Below are positions 1 to 8,877 of a DNA stretch of 64,000 nucleotides, piece by piece (the stretch's first letter is position 1; each line of letters starts with the position of its first letter). This stretch comes from Butyrivibrio sp. Su6. Its GTDB lineage: Bacteria; Bacillota; Clostridia; Lachnospirales; Lachnospiraceae. The notes beneath the pieces are model-generated. The model was not told the origin of the DNA, did no database searches, and saw only the letters and a list, made by a program, of their open reading frames with translations. The stretch is taken from positions 197,781-261,780 of the forward strand of contig NZ_FNUR01000004.1 of the NCBI RefSeq assembly GCF_900108105.1, written 5' to 3'. A program made the translations under genes and the position numbers.

Positions 1-590
1 TAGATCACGTAGGCGAGGGCTTCTCCCGGAACATCGATATTAAGATTGTCCCTGCTTCCCTCTTTTACGGCTTTTGTGACATCTATTACTGTAATATCTG
101 CCGCTTCCAGGCTACTCATGAGATCTTTTCGCCTGTCCATGATCTCACCTGTCGTCACAAGGATCCTGCACCCTGAATCTTCAAGTATATACATTATCCT
201 TTCTTCAGGATACTCAGGATCTATACTCATAAAGGCGCCGCCACTCTTTAAGGCCCCCTCTCTCATTACGTAGCCATAGCTGTTCCTGTCTGCAAGGACT
301 GCTATCTTACTCTCTATATCAGCACCATTGTCTCGCAGCACATGCCCCAGAGCATTGGCTTCCTCATTAAGTTCTCTGTAGGACAGCGTCCTGTCGATTG
401 CGATAAGTGCCGTTCTGTCAGGGTACTTTTCAGCTGAATCCTGAAGATGGCGATATCCTGGCTTATCTTCAAATGGACTTGAAACATCATATATATTAAG
501 TATCTTCTCTTCATCAGCTTTGGCGGTAAGGCATACATCCGAAAGTTGTTCCTTGCAAAGAAACTCACTCGTAATGACATCCATCATACG
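1..590. repeat. Direct repeat copy A (start of second adenylation domain)
   Basis: Bases 1 to about 590 repeat the stretch 3052 to about 3590 in the same orientation. The DNA is almost identical over the first hundred bases and stays clearly higher in identity than the surrounding module until about position 540. It encodes the N-terminal part of an adenylation domain. The copy continues past the window edge. Confidence 0.85.
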
Positions 591-3500
591 GAAGAATCCT
601 TTTACCGTAAATTCAGAGAAAAGAGCCGGATCGTACTCAAGCTCATAAACAACCTTTGATCCATCAAGGCTTAAATCTATGCCTATACCAGCCCTTGCCC
701 TTGAAAGTCCCAGCATTTCAAGTTTGGCAGGTTCTCCGCCAATCATTGCGCCATGCTCGTACTCTCCCTGATAGGCAAACATAATGTCAGCCTTGATATC
801 ATAAGCATTCCTTATCTCAGCAAAGCTGTATATATCGTTGGCCATTGCAGACAGGATATATTTCTGGCATGCTTCTATGGTCTCTAAAACCTTCTTTCCC
901 GGAGCGCATTCCAAATATACCGGCAGGGTCTTTACCAGCATAGATACACTATCTGAAAGCCTTCCATCACTTCGGCCGTTATAGATTGTAGTAAATATGG
1001 CATTTTCAGATGCTGTATACGACTTGAGTGCAAGGCCAAAAGCAGTCGTAAAGAAAGCATTAATGGTACAGGAATTATCAAGGCAGAACTGTCTTATCAG
1101 ATTTCCATCCGTTTCTCCTGTGGTCTTTAAGAAGCCAATGTGACCATTTTCTTCCTTACCATCTTTTACCGGAAGTGTCTCTCCGCCGCAGCCTGCAAAG
1201 TAACCGTCGTACCAGGCCTTTGCCTTTTCAAATCGCTCGCTTTTCCTCGCGGCTTCTTCATCAAGAGCAAACTCATATCCTGTATATTTCTCTTTTTCTA
1301 TTTCTTCACCTGAATAAGCTCTGTCAATGTCTCTTTTTAGAATATCAAGAGATCCGCCATCGCTTACAATGTGGTGGGTATCAAGGAAGAAATAGTTACC
1401 ATTCTTTGTTTCATAAATCTCTGCACGGAAGAGAACTTCTCCCGTATCAAGGGAAAATGGCCTTACCAGCTCATCTTCGGTTGGAATGGTATCTTTCTTA
1501 AATACAGGAGTTTCAAACTTATAGTCATCCCTTCTTCTTGCGTGTACGATTCCATCCTTGTCACTTACAGGTTCCATGAAAAGATATGGATGGGCTGCTA
1601 CAGCTTTTTCAATGGCTCTGGCAAGTTTTTCGCAGTCCACACTGTCCCCTAGTTTATGAAGTTCCGGGATGTTATAGATGGTAGACCCCGGATAGCGCAT
1701 ACATTCGATATATATACCTGTCTGGGTCATTGACAGCGGATACTCTTCTCTGAGTTCATACTCTTTCTCTTCATCCGCATTTCTCAGGATACTGTCTATA
1801 GCTTTGACAGTACTGTTCTCAAATATATCCGATACTTTAAGGTTTCTTCCAAAGCGCTCTGACAAAAGGGCGCACAGCTTGATGCATCCTACAGATGACA
1901 GACCAAAGGAAAACAGATCAGATGTGATGCCCAAAGGCAGATCACCAATTACTTCTTTAATGATCTCAAGGATCTGCTCCTGAGTTTCATTCTCAGGCGG
2001 AACTATCTCATCTTCCATCATTACAGCCTGAGGCAGTGCCTTTTTGTCTATCTTGCCTGAAAGATTCATAGGCATCTCATCAAGCTGCATGAAGGCCTGT
2101 GGCACCATGTAGGAAGTAAGGTAAGAGGAAAGATAGGACTTCAGGCCCCTTATATCAACCTTTTCATCAGCCGTGAAATAGGCAGCAAGGTAGTCTGTTG
2201 CACCCTTTGCAACTATCACTATGCAGCTTCTTACGCCTGGGTAATTCCCAAGAACGCTCTCTATTTCACCAAGCTCAACACGAAGTCCTCTGAGCTTGAC
2301 CTGATTATCTATCCTTCCGTGGAACTCGACATCTCCATCCTCTTTAATGCGCACAAGATCGCCACTCCTGTAGGCAGGAAGGCCTAAAAGGGTAATGAAG
2401 TTTCTCTTGTTAAGGTCCTCTCTTCCAACATAGCCTCTTCCTACTCCGTTTCCCATGATAACAAGCTCGCCAAGAGCTCCGGGAACCTGAAGGCGGCCAT
2501 CTCTGTCAAAGGTTGCCAGCTTTACATTGGATAAAGGATATCCAATCGTTATGTCATCAGTGCTGTGAAGTTCTTTTAAAGTGCAGGTTACGCAGCACTC
2601 TGTCGGACCATAGCTGTTATATATATAAAGGTCGGGATTTATTGCTGCCATCTTGGCATATAGAACCGGCGGAAAAGCTTCCGAACCAATATCTATGCAC
2701 TTAAGATTTTTAATGGCAGGGGCAAAAGACTCAATCTCTGTGAGGTTGAGCATATAGGTGGGAGTACATGTCATGGATTCGACATTGTTATCAAGGATCA
2801 GAGCCTTCATCTGCTGCGCATCCATGATCTGATCCATGGTTGCAAGAACTACTGTCTGCCCGTGTCCAAGAGGAACGAACTCCTCCAGAACAGATACATC
2901 AAAAGTAAACGCCGCAATGGCAAGCGTAACTCTTCCAAACTTAGTAAATACTCTGGCCTCCTTATTGTGAATGTTATCATCCACAAAGTTGGCAAGATTT
3001 CTGTTCTCGATCATCACACCCTTAGGCTTTCCTGTGGAACCTGAGGTGTAGATCACGTAGGCGAGGGCTTCTCCCGGAACATCGATATTAAGATTGTCCC
3101 TGCTTCCCTCTTTTACAGCCTTTGTGACATCTATCACTGTAACACCTGCCGCTTTCAGGCTACTCATAAGGTCTTTTCGCCTGTCAATGATCTCCCCGGT
3201 TGTCACAAGAAGACTGCACCCGGAATCTTCAAGGATATACATTATCCTTTCTTCCGGATACTCAGGGTCTATAGGCATAAAGGCACCGCCGCTCTTTAAG
3301 GCACCCTCTCTCATTACATAGCCATAACTGTTCCTGTCTGCAAGGACTGCTATCTTACTTTCTATATCAGCACCATTGTCTCTCAGAACATGACCAAGAG
3401 CATTGGCTTCTTCATTAAGTTCTCTGTAGGAAAGCGTCCTGTCAATTGCGATAAGTGCCGTTCTGTCAGGATACTTTTCAGCCGAATCCTGGAGATGGCG

Positions 3501-4169
3501 ATATCCTGGCTTATCTTCAAACGGACTTGAAGCATCATATATATTAAGTATCTTCTCTTCATCAGCTTTGGCGGTAAGGCATACGTCTCCAAGGTGTTCT
3601 TTTTTCATGAACTCATGTATGATATTGCCAAACATACGAAGCAAACCATCTATTGTATATTCTGAAAAAGCAGCCGAGTCATACTCACACTCCCAGGTAA
3701 TACCTTTATCCTCAGTTACAACTCTGAGCATAAGCTGTGTTCCCGATGTAAGCGCTGAATTGCCATCAAGATCAAGGCATATAGTGCCTTTCAGGTTGAA
3801 TTTTGTGGCAATATTCTCATAGCTGTCTTCATCACTTTTAAAAAAATTCTCACAGTGTTTGATTTCAGAAAGAATGGATTCCTTAGCATCACATATGAGC
3901 CAAACTGCAACTTTTTTGCCGTTACTTATGCATGTAAAAAAGGCTCCTTCCGATGCAGTATATGACTTTAGGGTCAATGCAAAAGCGGTAGTAATAAAAG
4001 CCTGCGTTTGTATATTTTTTTCCTCGCAAAAGCTTTCTACATTATAGTCCTCTGCTAAATAGTGAACATCATATTTTACAAAAGAAGATTCTACTGTATT
4101 GCTGTCTTTTACAGGTATTGTTTCTTCACTGCATCCTGTATATAATTCATCAATATTATATTCTTTCAT
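1..4169 (-). CDS. Non-ribosomal peptide synthetase, N-terminal part (C'-A-T-C-A...), cut by window edge
   Basis: This is a multimodular NRPS that activates amino acids and joins them on carrier proteins. The frame is open from an ATG at 4169 to base 1 (about 1389 residues) and continues outside the window. Reading order: a short region like only the second half of a condensation domain (about residues 1-190, no HHxxxDG); a full adenylation domain with YTSGSTGKPKG near residue 371, the NSYGPTE motif, and YRSGDLVR and GRIDNQVKLRG further on; a carrier domain with FGLSSVG (Ser near 758); a complete condensation domain with HHIVSDG near 931; and a second adenylation domain cut just before its nucleotide-binding loop. 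By alignment with GrsA, the first adenylation pocket reads roughly D-V-L-T-I-I-S-V-T; I cannot name its substrate. It starts 22 bp after the MATE gene and is probably co-transcribed with it. The product is unknown. Confidence 0.93.
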   Translation of the reverse strand, partial: MKEYNIDELYTGCSEETIPVKDSNTVESSFVKYDVHYLAEDYNVESFCEEKNIQTQAFITTAFALTLKSYTASEGAFFTCISNGKKVAVWLICDAKESILSEIKHCENFFKSDEDSYENIATKFNLKGTICLDLDGNSALTSGTQLMLRVVTEDKGITWECEYDSAAFSEYTIDGLLRMFGNIIHEFMKKEHLGDVCLTAKADEEKILNIYDASSPFEDKPGYRHLQDSAEKYPDRTALIAIDRTLSYRELNEEANALGHVLRDNGADIESKIAVLADRNSYGYVMREGALKSGGAFMPIDPEYPEERIMYILEDSGCSLLVTTGEIIDRRKDLMSSLKAAGVTVIDVTKAVKEGSRDNLNIDVPGEALAYVIYTSGSTGKPKGVMIENRNLANFVDDNIHNKEARVFTKFGRVTLAIAAFTFDVSVLEEFVPLGHGQTVVLATMDQIMDAQQMKALILDNNVESMTCTPTYMLNLTEIESFAPAIKNLKCIDIGSEAFPPVLYAKMAAINPDLYIYNSYGPTECCVTCTLKELHSTDDITIGYPLSNVKLATFDRDGRLQVPGALGELVIMGNGVGRGYVGREDLNKRNFITLLGLPAYRSGDLVRIKEDGDVEFHGRIDNQVKLRGLRVELGEIESVLGNYPGVRSCIVIVAKGATDYLAAYFTADEKVDIRGLKSYLSSYLTSYMVPQAFMQLDEMPMNLSGKIDKKALPQAVMMEDEIVPPENETQEQILEIIKEVIGDLPLGITSDLFSFGLSSVGCIKLCALLSERFGRNLKVSDIFENSTVKAIDSILRNADEEKEYELREEYPLSMTQTGIYIECMRYPGSTIYNIPELHKLGDSVDCEKLARAIEKAVAAHPYLFMEPVSDKDGIVHARRRDDYKFETPVFKKDTIPTEDELVRPFSLDTGEVLFRAEIYETKNGNYFFLDTHHIVSDGGSLDILKRDIDRAYSGEEIEKEKYTGYEFALDEEAARKSERFEKAKAWYDGYFAGCGGETLPVKDGKEENGHIGFLKTTGETDGNLIRQFCLDNSCTINAFFTTAFGLALKSYTASENAIFTTIYNGRSDGRLSDSVSMLVKTLPVYLECAPGKKVLETIEACQKYILSAMANDIYSFAEIRNAYDIKADIMFAYQGEYEHGAMIGGEPAKLEMLGLSRARAGIGIDLSLDGSKVVYELEYDPALFSEFTVKGFFRMMDVITSEFLCKEQLSDVCLTAKADEEKILNIYDVSSPFEDKPGYRHLQDSAEKYPDRTALIAIDRTLSYRELNEEANALGHVLRDNGADIESKIAVLADRNSYGYVMREGALKSGGAFMSIDPEYPEERIMYILEDSGCRILVTTGEIMDRRKDLMSSLEAADITVIDVTKAVKEGSRDNLNIDVPGEALAYVI
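3052..3590. repeat. Direct repeat copy B (start of first adenylation domain)
   Basis: Partner of the repeat at 1-590, offset by 3051 bp, which is one NRPS module. Differences are scattered single bases, some of which change residues (for example AFMPIDPEYP here against AFMSIDPEYP in the other copy). This pattern fits module duplication or later gene conversion. Confidence 0.85.
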
Positions 4170-4191
4170 GACTGCATCTACCCTCCATGAT

Positions 4192-5919
4192 TCAGGAATT
4201 ATCTGTTTCTTCCTCCCCGCTAAGAATGATCATCAGTCTGCGTGCCCCAAGAAATTCTGATCTTATACAAATATTCGGTGCAAAATCGTCATCATCTTCA
4301 TCTTGCTCCGGCATATCCGAATTTGTACCAATATAATCCTTTTTAGATTTATAGCGAAGGATTACCGCCTTTAATCCATCATCACGCTCCAAGATTGTAA
4401 AACTTGTCTGTAAAAAAATCCCGGCAGGAACAGCCTTCATCAATGGTGTAAAAAGTTTATCTTCTACCATAGAAATTTCCTGTTCGGTTAGAATACCATC
4501 CGCATCCTGCTTCCAGTTCCAACCATCAGAATGGTCCTTGTCAAACCGGCCTCCTGTCAAAAGAAGCAGGTTCTTTTGATGAAATTTATATATTCCTTCG
4601 GTTAAATTGTTACAGAAAAAGCATAAATAAATGAGGGCCGCAATACTTCCAATAACCGAAGCATACCAGGGCGCATCCATTCCAAAGAATGGATTTAAAA
4701 GCAAAATAAATCCTATTGTTACGATTGACTGGATAATTAAGGCCAAAGTTGCTTTTCCTTCCTCCTCAATAGCTGAAAGATAATCAATTAAAAGCATGGT
4801 TATAAGCGTTATTAACGCCCCCACACTGATAATACGAATAGCAATAGGAAGAGAAGCCAACATAACCGGATCATCTATGCCATATGGGATGATCATAAAT
4901 TGTGGGAACAGGCACAAAATTGCAACTAGCGGGAACAGCATCGCAAATCCATATTTTGTCAGCATTCGCTTGACCATAAGCATTCCACTTTCATTTTGCT
5001 CTCCGTCATAAGCCGCTGCCATAGGATATATTGCATCAGTTGCACCTGCAATAACTATAGTGATCACAAGCTGAAGATTTTCCATTACAGCTGAGTTACT
5101 TATTCCTATTGTTCCGGCACTTTCACGCAGTGCAAAATTCTGGATTGCAAGCTGTATTGAGAACATAAGATACATTACTGCCTCGGCACATCCTGGCTTG
5201 ATTATTTCAAGGTCACTCGGATCCGTTTCAATTTTTTTAATTGGAACAAATCTGCACAGTCTGTCAGTTTTTCTGAAATGTAAAAGATAAACAAAAACGC
5301 AGCATACAGAACCAAATACAGTTCCAAATGCGACAATTTCTATTCCTCGGTGAAATACATATACGCCTACAAAATCAATAATGATATTTACTATAGCACC
5401 TGTAATATCCCCAGCCATAGCTAAATTCTGGTTATTGTCATTTGCAAGAATATAGTCTCCAGAAAAGTTCAAGACAAGAAATACCGCACCCACCAAAGTC
5501 ACCATAATATAAGTTTTGGCATATGGATAATTTTCCGATGTAGCACAAAGCAGCTTTAGCAGCGGATCTATAAATATAATCCCGGCTATGCTCAAAATGA
5601 GCGAAGCAATTACAAGCATGAGTATCGTGCGTGTAAAAATCCTGGCAGCTTTAGCCTTTTCACCGCTTCCTGAACATCTTGAAATCAAAACTCCGCATCC
5701 GATTCCTCCCAAAGCCGCAATAATATTGAAAATATAACCAATTGGGCCGGCTGTTCCGATAGCAGATAGAGCTTCCTCCCCCATAGAGTTTGATACACAT
5801 ACTCCATCAACTAATGGTGCAATCTGCGCAAATATCATTCCGACCATAGGCGGAAAAATATAACGCGCAGCGCTATGCCTTATGAATTGATTTTCATACT
5901 TATATTGAATTTTGCTCAT
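4192..5919 (-). CDS. MATE family exporter with a C-terminal soluble extension
   Basis: This is a multidrug and toxin extrusion (MATE) type membrane transporter, probably driven by Na+ or H+. The first 450 or so residues carry the twelve hydrophobic segments and the internal two-fold layout of the family (for example PPMVGMIFAQIAPLVDGVCV near the start and YPMAAAYDGEQNESG in the second half). The protein is 575 residues, against about 450 for ordinary MATE proteins; the last 120 or so residues are hydrophilic, with an acidic stretch (EQDEDDDD), and I do not recognise the domain. The start has a good TAGGAGAG site. It lies 20 bp after the arginase gene and 22 bp before the NRPS, so exporting the NRPS product is the natural inference. 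Confidence 0.87.
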   Translation of the reverse strand: MSKIQYKYENQFIRHSAARYIFPPMVGMIFAQIAPLVDGVCVSNSMGEEALSAIGTAGPIGYIFNIIAALGGIGCGVLISRCSGSGEKAKAARIFTRTILMLVIASLILSIAGIIFIDPLLKLLCATSENYPYAKTYIMVTLVGAVFLVLNFSGDYILANDNNQNLAMAGDITGAIVNIIIDFVGVYVFHRGIEIVAFGTVFGSVCCVFVYLLHFRKTDRLCRFVPIKKIETDPSDLEIIKPGCAEAVMYLMFSIQLAIQNFALRESAGTIGISNSAVMENLQLVITIVIAGATDAIYPMAAAYDGEQNESGMLMVKRMLTKYGFAMLFPLVAILCLFPQFMIIPYGIDDPVMLASLPIAIRIISVGALITLITMLLIDYLSAIEEEGKATLALIIQSIVTIGFILLLNPFFGMDAPWYASVIGSIAALIYLCFFCNNLTEGIYKFHQKNLLLLTGGRFDKDHSDGWNWKQDADGILTEQEISMVEDKLFTPLMKAVPAGIFLQTSFTILERDDGLKAVILRYKSKKDYIGTNSDMPEQDEDDDDFAPNICIRSEFLGARRLMIILSGEEETDNS

Positions 5920-5939
5920 GTAACTCTCCTATCCTATGA

Positions 5940-6845
5940 TCATATTCCAAACAGTTGATAGTCAGTTTTTCCAATACAGGTTAATATAAGTTCAGCTGCC
6001 AATATACCCGTTGCATTTCTGCTATCAAGAAGAGGATTGGTTTCTACCATATCAATCGCCAGAAGCCTGTCAATATCCGAAAGAATCTCACAAACAGTAA
6101 AACCCTCTCTGTTTGTAAGACCATTCATTACAGGTGTACCTACTCCGGGAGCATTTCCCGGATCAAGTGCATCCATGTCGAAGCTTAAATGAATTCCCTT
6201 CGTGCCATCCGATGTGACCTCGATAGCTGTCTCCATGATCTTTCTAATGCCAAAATGATGAATATCACTTATAGAAAAGACATTTACACCATATTTCTTT
6301 AATTTTTTGACCTCCTCTGGATCTAAATCCCTTGCACCTACAATGGCAATCTTATGAGGATCAACTCTCGCTCCTGTAAAGCTGACTATTGAATCAGGTC
6401 CGCATCCACACACCGCTGAAAGAGGCATACCATGAATATTCCCTGAGGGAGTTATTTTGTCATCATTAAAGTCACCATGAGCATCTACCCATATAACTCC
6501 GATATCACCATAATGCTGGGCAGTGGCCGAGACAGAGGCTGCAGCTATACTGTGATCCCCACCAAGAATAATGGGAAAAGCTCCACTCTCATGTATCTTA
6601 AAAACTTGCTCAAAAAGCCTCTGGTTAGCCTCATTTATCTCTTTTTCATACCGCATATTGCTATTGCCCTCATCCGTTGCTACCATGGGCAAAATATCTC
6701 CATAATCCTTAACCTCATATCCATTTTCACGTATTTTTTGAATCAGCCCCGAGTGACGAATTGCAAGCGGCCCCATATCAACACCTTTTCTAACAGCTCC
6801 AAGATCCATCTGTGAACCAACGATTCCAATGCTCTTTTTTCTCAT
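5940..6845 (-). CDS. rocF: Arginase (RocF-like)
   Basis: The enzyme hydrolyses L-arginine to L-ornithine and urea in the cytoplasm, using two Mn2+ ions. The metal-binding motifs of the ureohydrolase family are all visible: GGDHSIA, DAHGDFND and SFDMDALDPGNAPGVGTP; the last form is typical of arginase rather than agmatinase. The length of about 301 residues is normal. The longest frame starts at 6860, but the ATG at 6845 follows a GAGGAAA site and is preferred. It sits directly upstream of the exporter and the NRPS, so it may supply ornithine as a building block; no ornithine-specific adenylation domain was demonstrated. It could instead serve ordinary arginine catabolism. Confidence 0.88.
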   Translation of the reverse strand: MRKKSIGIVGSQMDLGAVRKGVDMGPLAIRHSGLIQKIRENGYEVKDYGDILPMVATDEGNSNMRYEKEINEANQRLFEQVFKIHESGAFPIILGGDHSIAAASVSATAQHYGDIGVIWVDAHGDFNDDKITPSGNIHGMPLSAVCGCGPDSIVSFTGARVDPHKIAIVGARDLDPEEVKKLKKYGVNVFSISDIHHFGIRKIMETAIEVTSDGTKGIHLSFDMDALDPGNAPGVGTPVMNGLTNREGFTVCEILSDIDRLLAIDMVETNPLLDSRNATGILAAELILTCIGKTDYQLFGI

Positions 6846-6892
6846 AATTTTTTTCCTCATAATAGCTTATTCAATGTACATACGCGTATTAA

Positions 6893-8668
6893 CTACCAAA
6901 TATTATCCAGTGTTTGTCTCTCTTTTTCTGATTCCCACTTTGGAATAGGAATAGCTTTATGATGCCTCTCCAAAATGGTATCAAGGCTCTCCGGCTTATG
7001 ATAAAAGAAACCCTGCCCGAGCTCGCATCCTGCGCTTAACAGGAACTCCTTTTGCTCCTCTGTTTCCATTCCCTCACAGAGAGTATGGATTCCCAACTCA
7101 TGTGCAATATCTATCATTCCCCTCAAAACTACTCTGTTAGCACTATTATGTGCATCAAGATTTATCAAAAGACTCATATCAAATTTGATAAGATCAATAT
7201 CAAAACTACTGAATACATCAAGGGATGAATAGCCGCTTCCAAAGTCATCAACCCACAATTTATAGCCATTTTCACGAATCTTTTTAAGCTGTTCGTGGAA
7301 TTTATCTGTTGCTTTAGAAAGACCCTGCTCGGTGATCTCGATGATAAAATAACTCTTATCTATACCGTACTGACTAATATCGTACTTATCATAGATTTTG
7401 TTGATCTCTTCAATAACATCAATATAATCAAAATCCTGCCTGGAGAAATTGATGGAAACCGGTAAAAGAGGAAGTCCCTCATCGTAACGGATCTTTATCT
7501 CTTTACACACTGCTTCAAACATATAAAGGTCCATCTCATGCATAAGATGATACTTTTCAAGTGCAGGTATGAAATCATCAGGATTTATGGTCCCTCTCTC
7601 AGGGTCAATCCAGCGAGCAAGCGCCTCAAATCCCATTCCATTGCCGGTTTCTATGCGCAGAAAGCACTGGTAAAAGACCTTTATCCAGTTGTTGTCCATT
7701 GCTGTATAAAAGTTCTCGATTATATATCTCTGATGATTGTATAAAGAATCGTCCTCTGCAGTGTAGAATCTGTAGTACTTATTTAAATCCTCACCAACAA
7801 GCTTGTTGGCTCTTACACTGTGGTCAATACATTCTTTTAGTGAATCATTCTTTTTATCTACATATATTCCTACATTTAAGCCTGTTGTTATTCCGAAGGC
7901 TCTTGACTTGAGCTTTGAATTGACGCTTTCAATCTTTTTAACTGTTTCTTCATCACTCAAATATGCATCAATAACAGCAAAATGGTCAGAGAAAACACGT
8001 GCAACTATTCCATGTGGAAACTCTGCCGTAAGGATGTTAGCAACAAGGATCAAAAGTTCGTCGCCTCTTTTTAGTCCATATCTCCTGTTGTAGGATTGCA
8101 TGGAGTCTATATCCAGGTAAATAACAACCGGATTTTTGCCCCTGGCAACAATTTCCTGTATTTTACTGTCACCATTCTTATTGACATAATTTATATTTGG
8201 AAGATTAGTTAAGGCATCGACATAAAATTCATCCCTTTGAAACAGCTTATACTTATTTGCTATTTCGACAAACATATTTTCATGTTTTTGAACATCGTGG
8301 TAGACTAAAAATGCAAGATCTGTCCCATCTTCCATGGTTTGCCAATAGCCGATTGAATGTATGAGATGATAGCCATCATCCATTCTGACCCTGAAGGTAA
8401 TGTCATAGTCTGTTTTCTTTTCAAGAAAATCCATACTTATAGCGCGAAGCTTATCCTTCTCTTCAGGATGAATCCTCTCAAAAAAGATCTCATTATCCCA
8501 TTTATCATGAAGACGTTTCAAATAATCTCTTGATAAACTATGAAAATCAAGAAAACCATCAGAAATAGCAAGCGGCTCAAAATCACCACTTGCTAAAGGT
8601 TCAATAATGATCATCGGTACTTTAAGACTCTCATATGATTTTTTTATATCATCAGGGAGTTTATACAA
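6893..8668 (-). CDS. PAS - degenerate GGDEF - EAL protein, probable c-di-GMP phosphodiesterase
   Basis: This is a cytoplasmic signalling protein of 591 residues. Residues 1-135 resemble a PAS sensor. Residues 145-305 are a GGDEF domain whose signature is degraded to FSDHF (226-230), so it should not make c-di-GMP. Residues 320-575 are an EAL domain with the catalytic features present: EALAR (348-352), the Asn in SINFS, the Glu in IEITEQ, DDFGSGYSS, the Lys in LIKFD and the Glu in CEGMETEEQ. It should therefore degrade c-di-GMP to pGpG. The start is TTG behind AAGGAG. The stop lies 47 bp before the arginase gene, so it may lead the arginase-MATE-NRPS transcript; whether it controls that pathway is unknown. 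Confidence 0.88.
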   Translation of the reverse strand: MYKLPDDIKKSYESLKVPMIIIEPLASGDFEPLAISDGFLDFHSLSRDYLKRLHDKWDNEIFFERIHPEEKDKLRAISMDFLEKKTDYDITFRVRMDDGYHLIHSIGYWQTMEDGTDLAFLVYHDVQKHENMFVEIANKYKLFQRDEFYVDALTNLPNINYVNKNGDSKIQEIVARGKNPVVIYLDIDSMQSYNRRYGLKRGDELLILVANILTAEFPHGIVARVFSDHFAVIDAYLSDEETVKKIESVNSKLKSRAFGITTGLNVGIYVDKKNDSLKECIDHSVRANKLVGEDLNKYYRFYTAEDDSLYNHQRYIIENFYTAMDNNWIKVFYQCFLRIETGNGMGFEALARWIDPERGTINPDDFIPALEKYHLMHEMDLYMFEAVCKEIKIRYDEGLPLLPVSINFSRQDFDYIDVIEEINKIYDKYDISQYGIDKSYFIIEITEQGLSKATDKFHEQLKKIRENGYKLWVDDFGSGYSSLDVFSSFDIDLIKFDMSLLINLDAHNSANRVVLRGMIDIAHELGIHTLCEGMETEEQKEFLLSAGCELGQGFFYHKPESLDTILERHHKAIPIPKWESEKERQTLDNIW

Positions 8669-8877
8669 AAGAATTTCTCCTTCGCCCCATTTTTTTCTAT
8701 AAATAAATCATATAAAAGAAAAGTATTTTATTGATAATATATATCTAAAATAAAGATAAATTTTGAGTTAACTTTTTCATTATCAATTTAGCTTCCCTCA
8801 TATACTTTTTTTCACCTGACTATAGTACTACATGGGAGATGCATATGCTAAAATTATTTTTTGGGGAGATTATCAGT
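8669..8877. other. Divergent intergenic region between the PDE and esterase genes
   Basis: About 209 bp of very AT-rich DNA between two diverging genes, so it must hold both promoters. Several TATAAT-like runs exist, but none has a convincing -35 partner. No hairpin or repeat stands out. Confidence 0.4.

Noticed and set aside
2580..2900. Naming the amino acid activated by the first adenylation domain
   Set aside because: The by-eye pocket D-V-L-T-I-I-S-V-T does not match a code I can recall with confidence, so no substrate is given.
1..4169. Frameshift or broken NRPS
   Set aside because: Several short frames on the plus strand cover this area, but stretch by stretch the minus strand reads as one continuous NRPS frame from 4169 to base 1.
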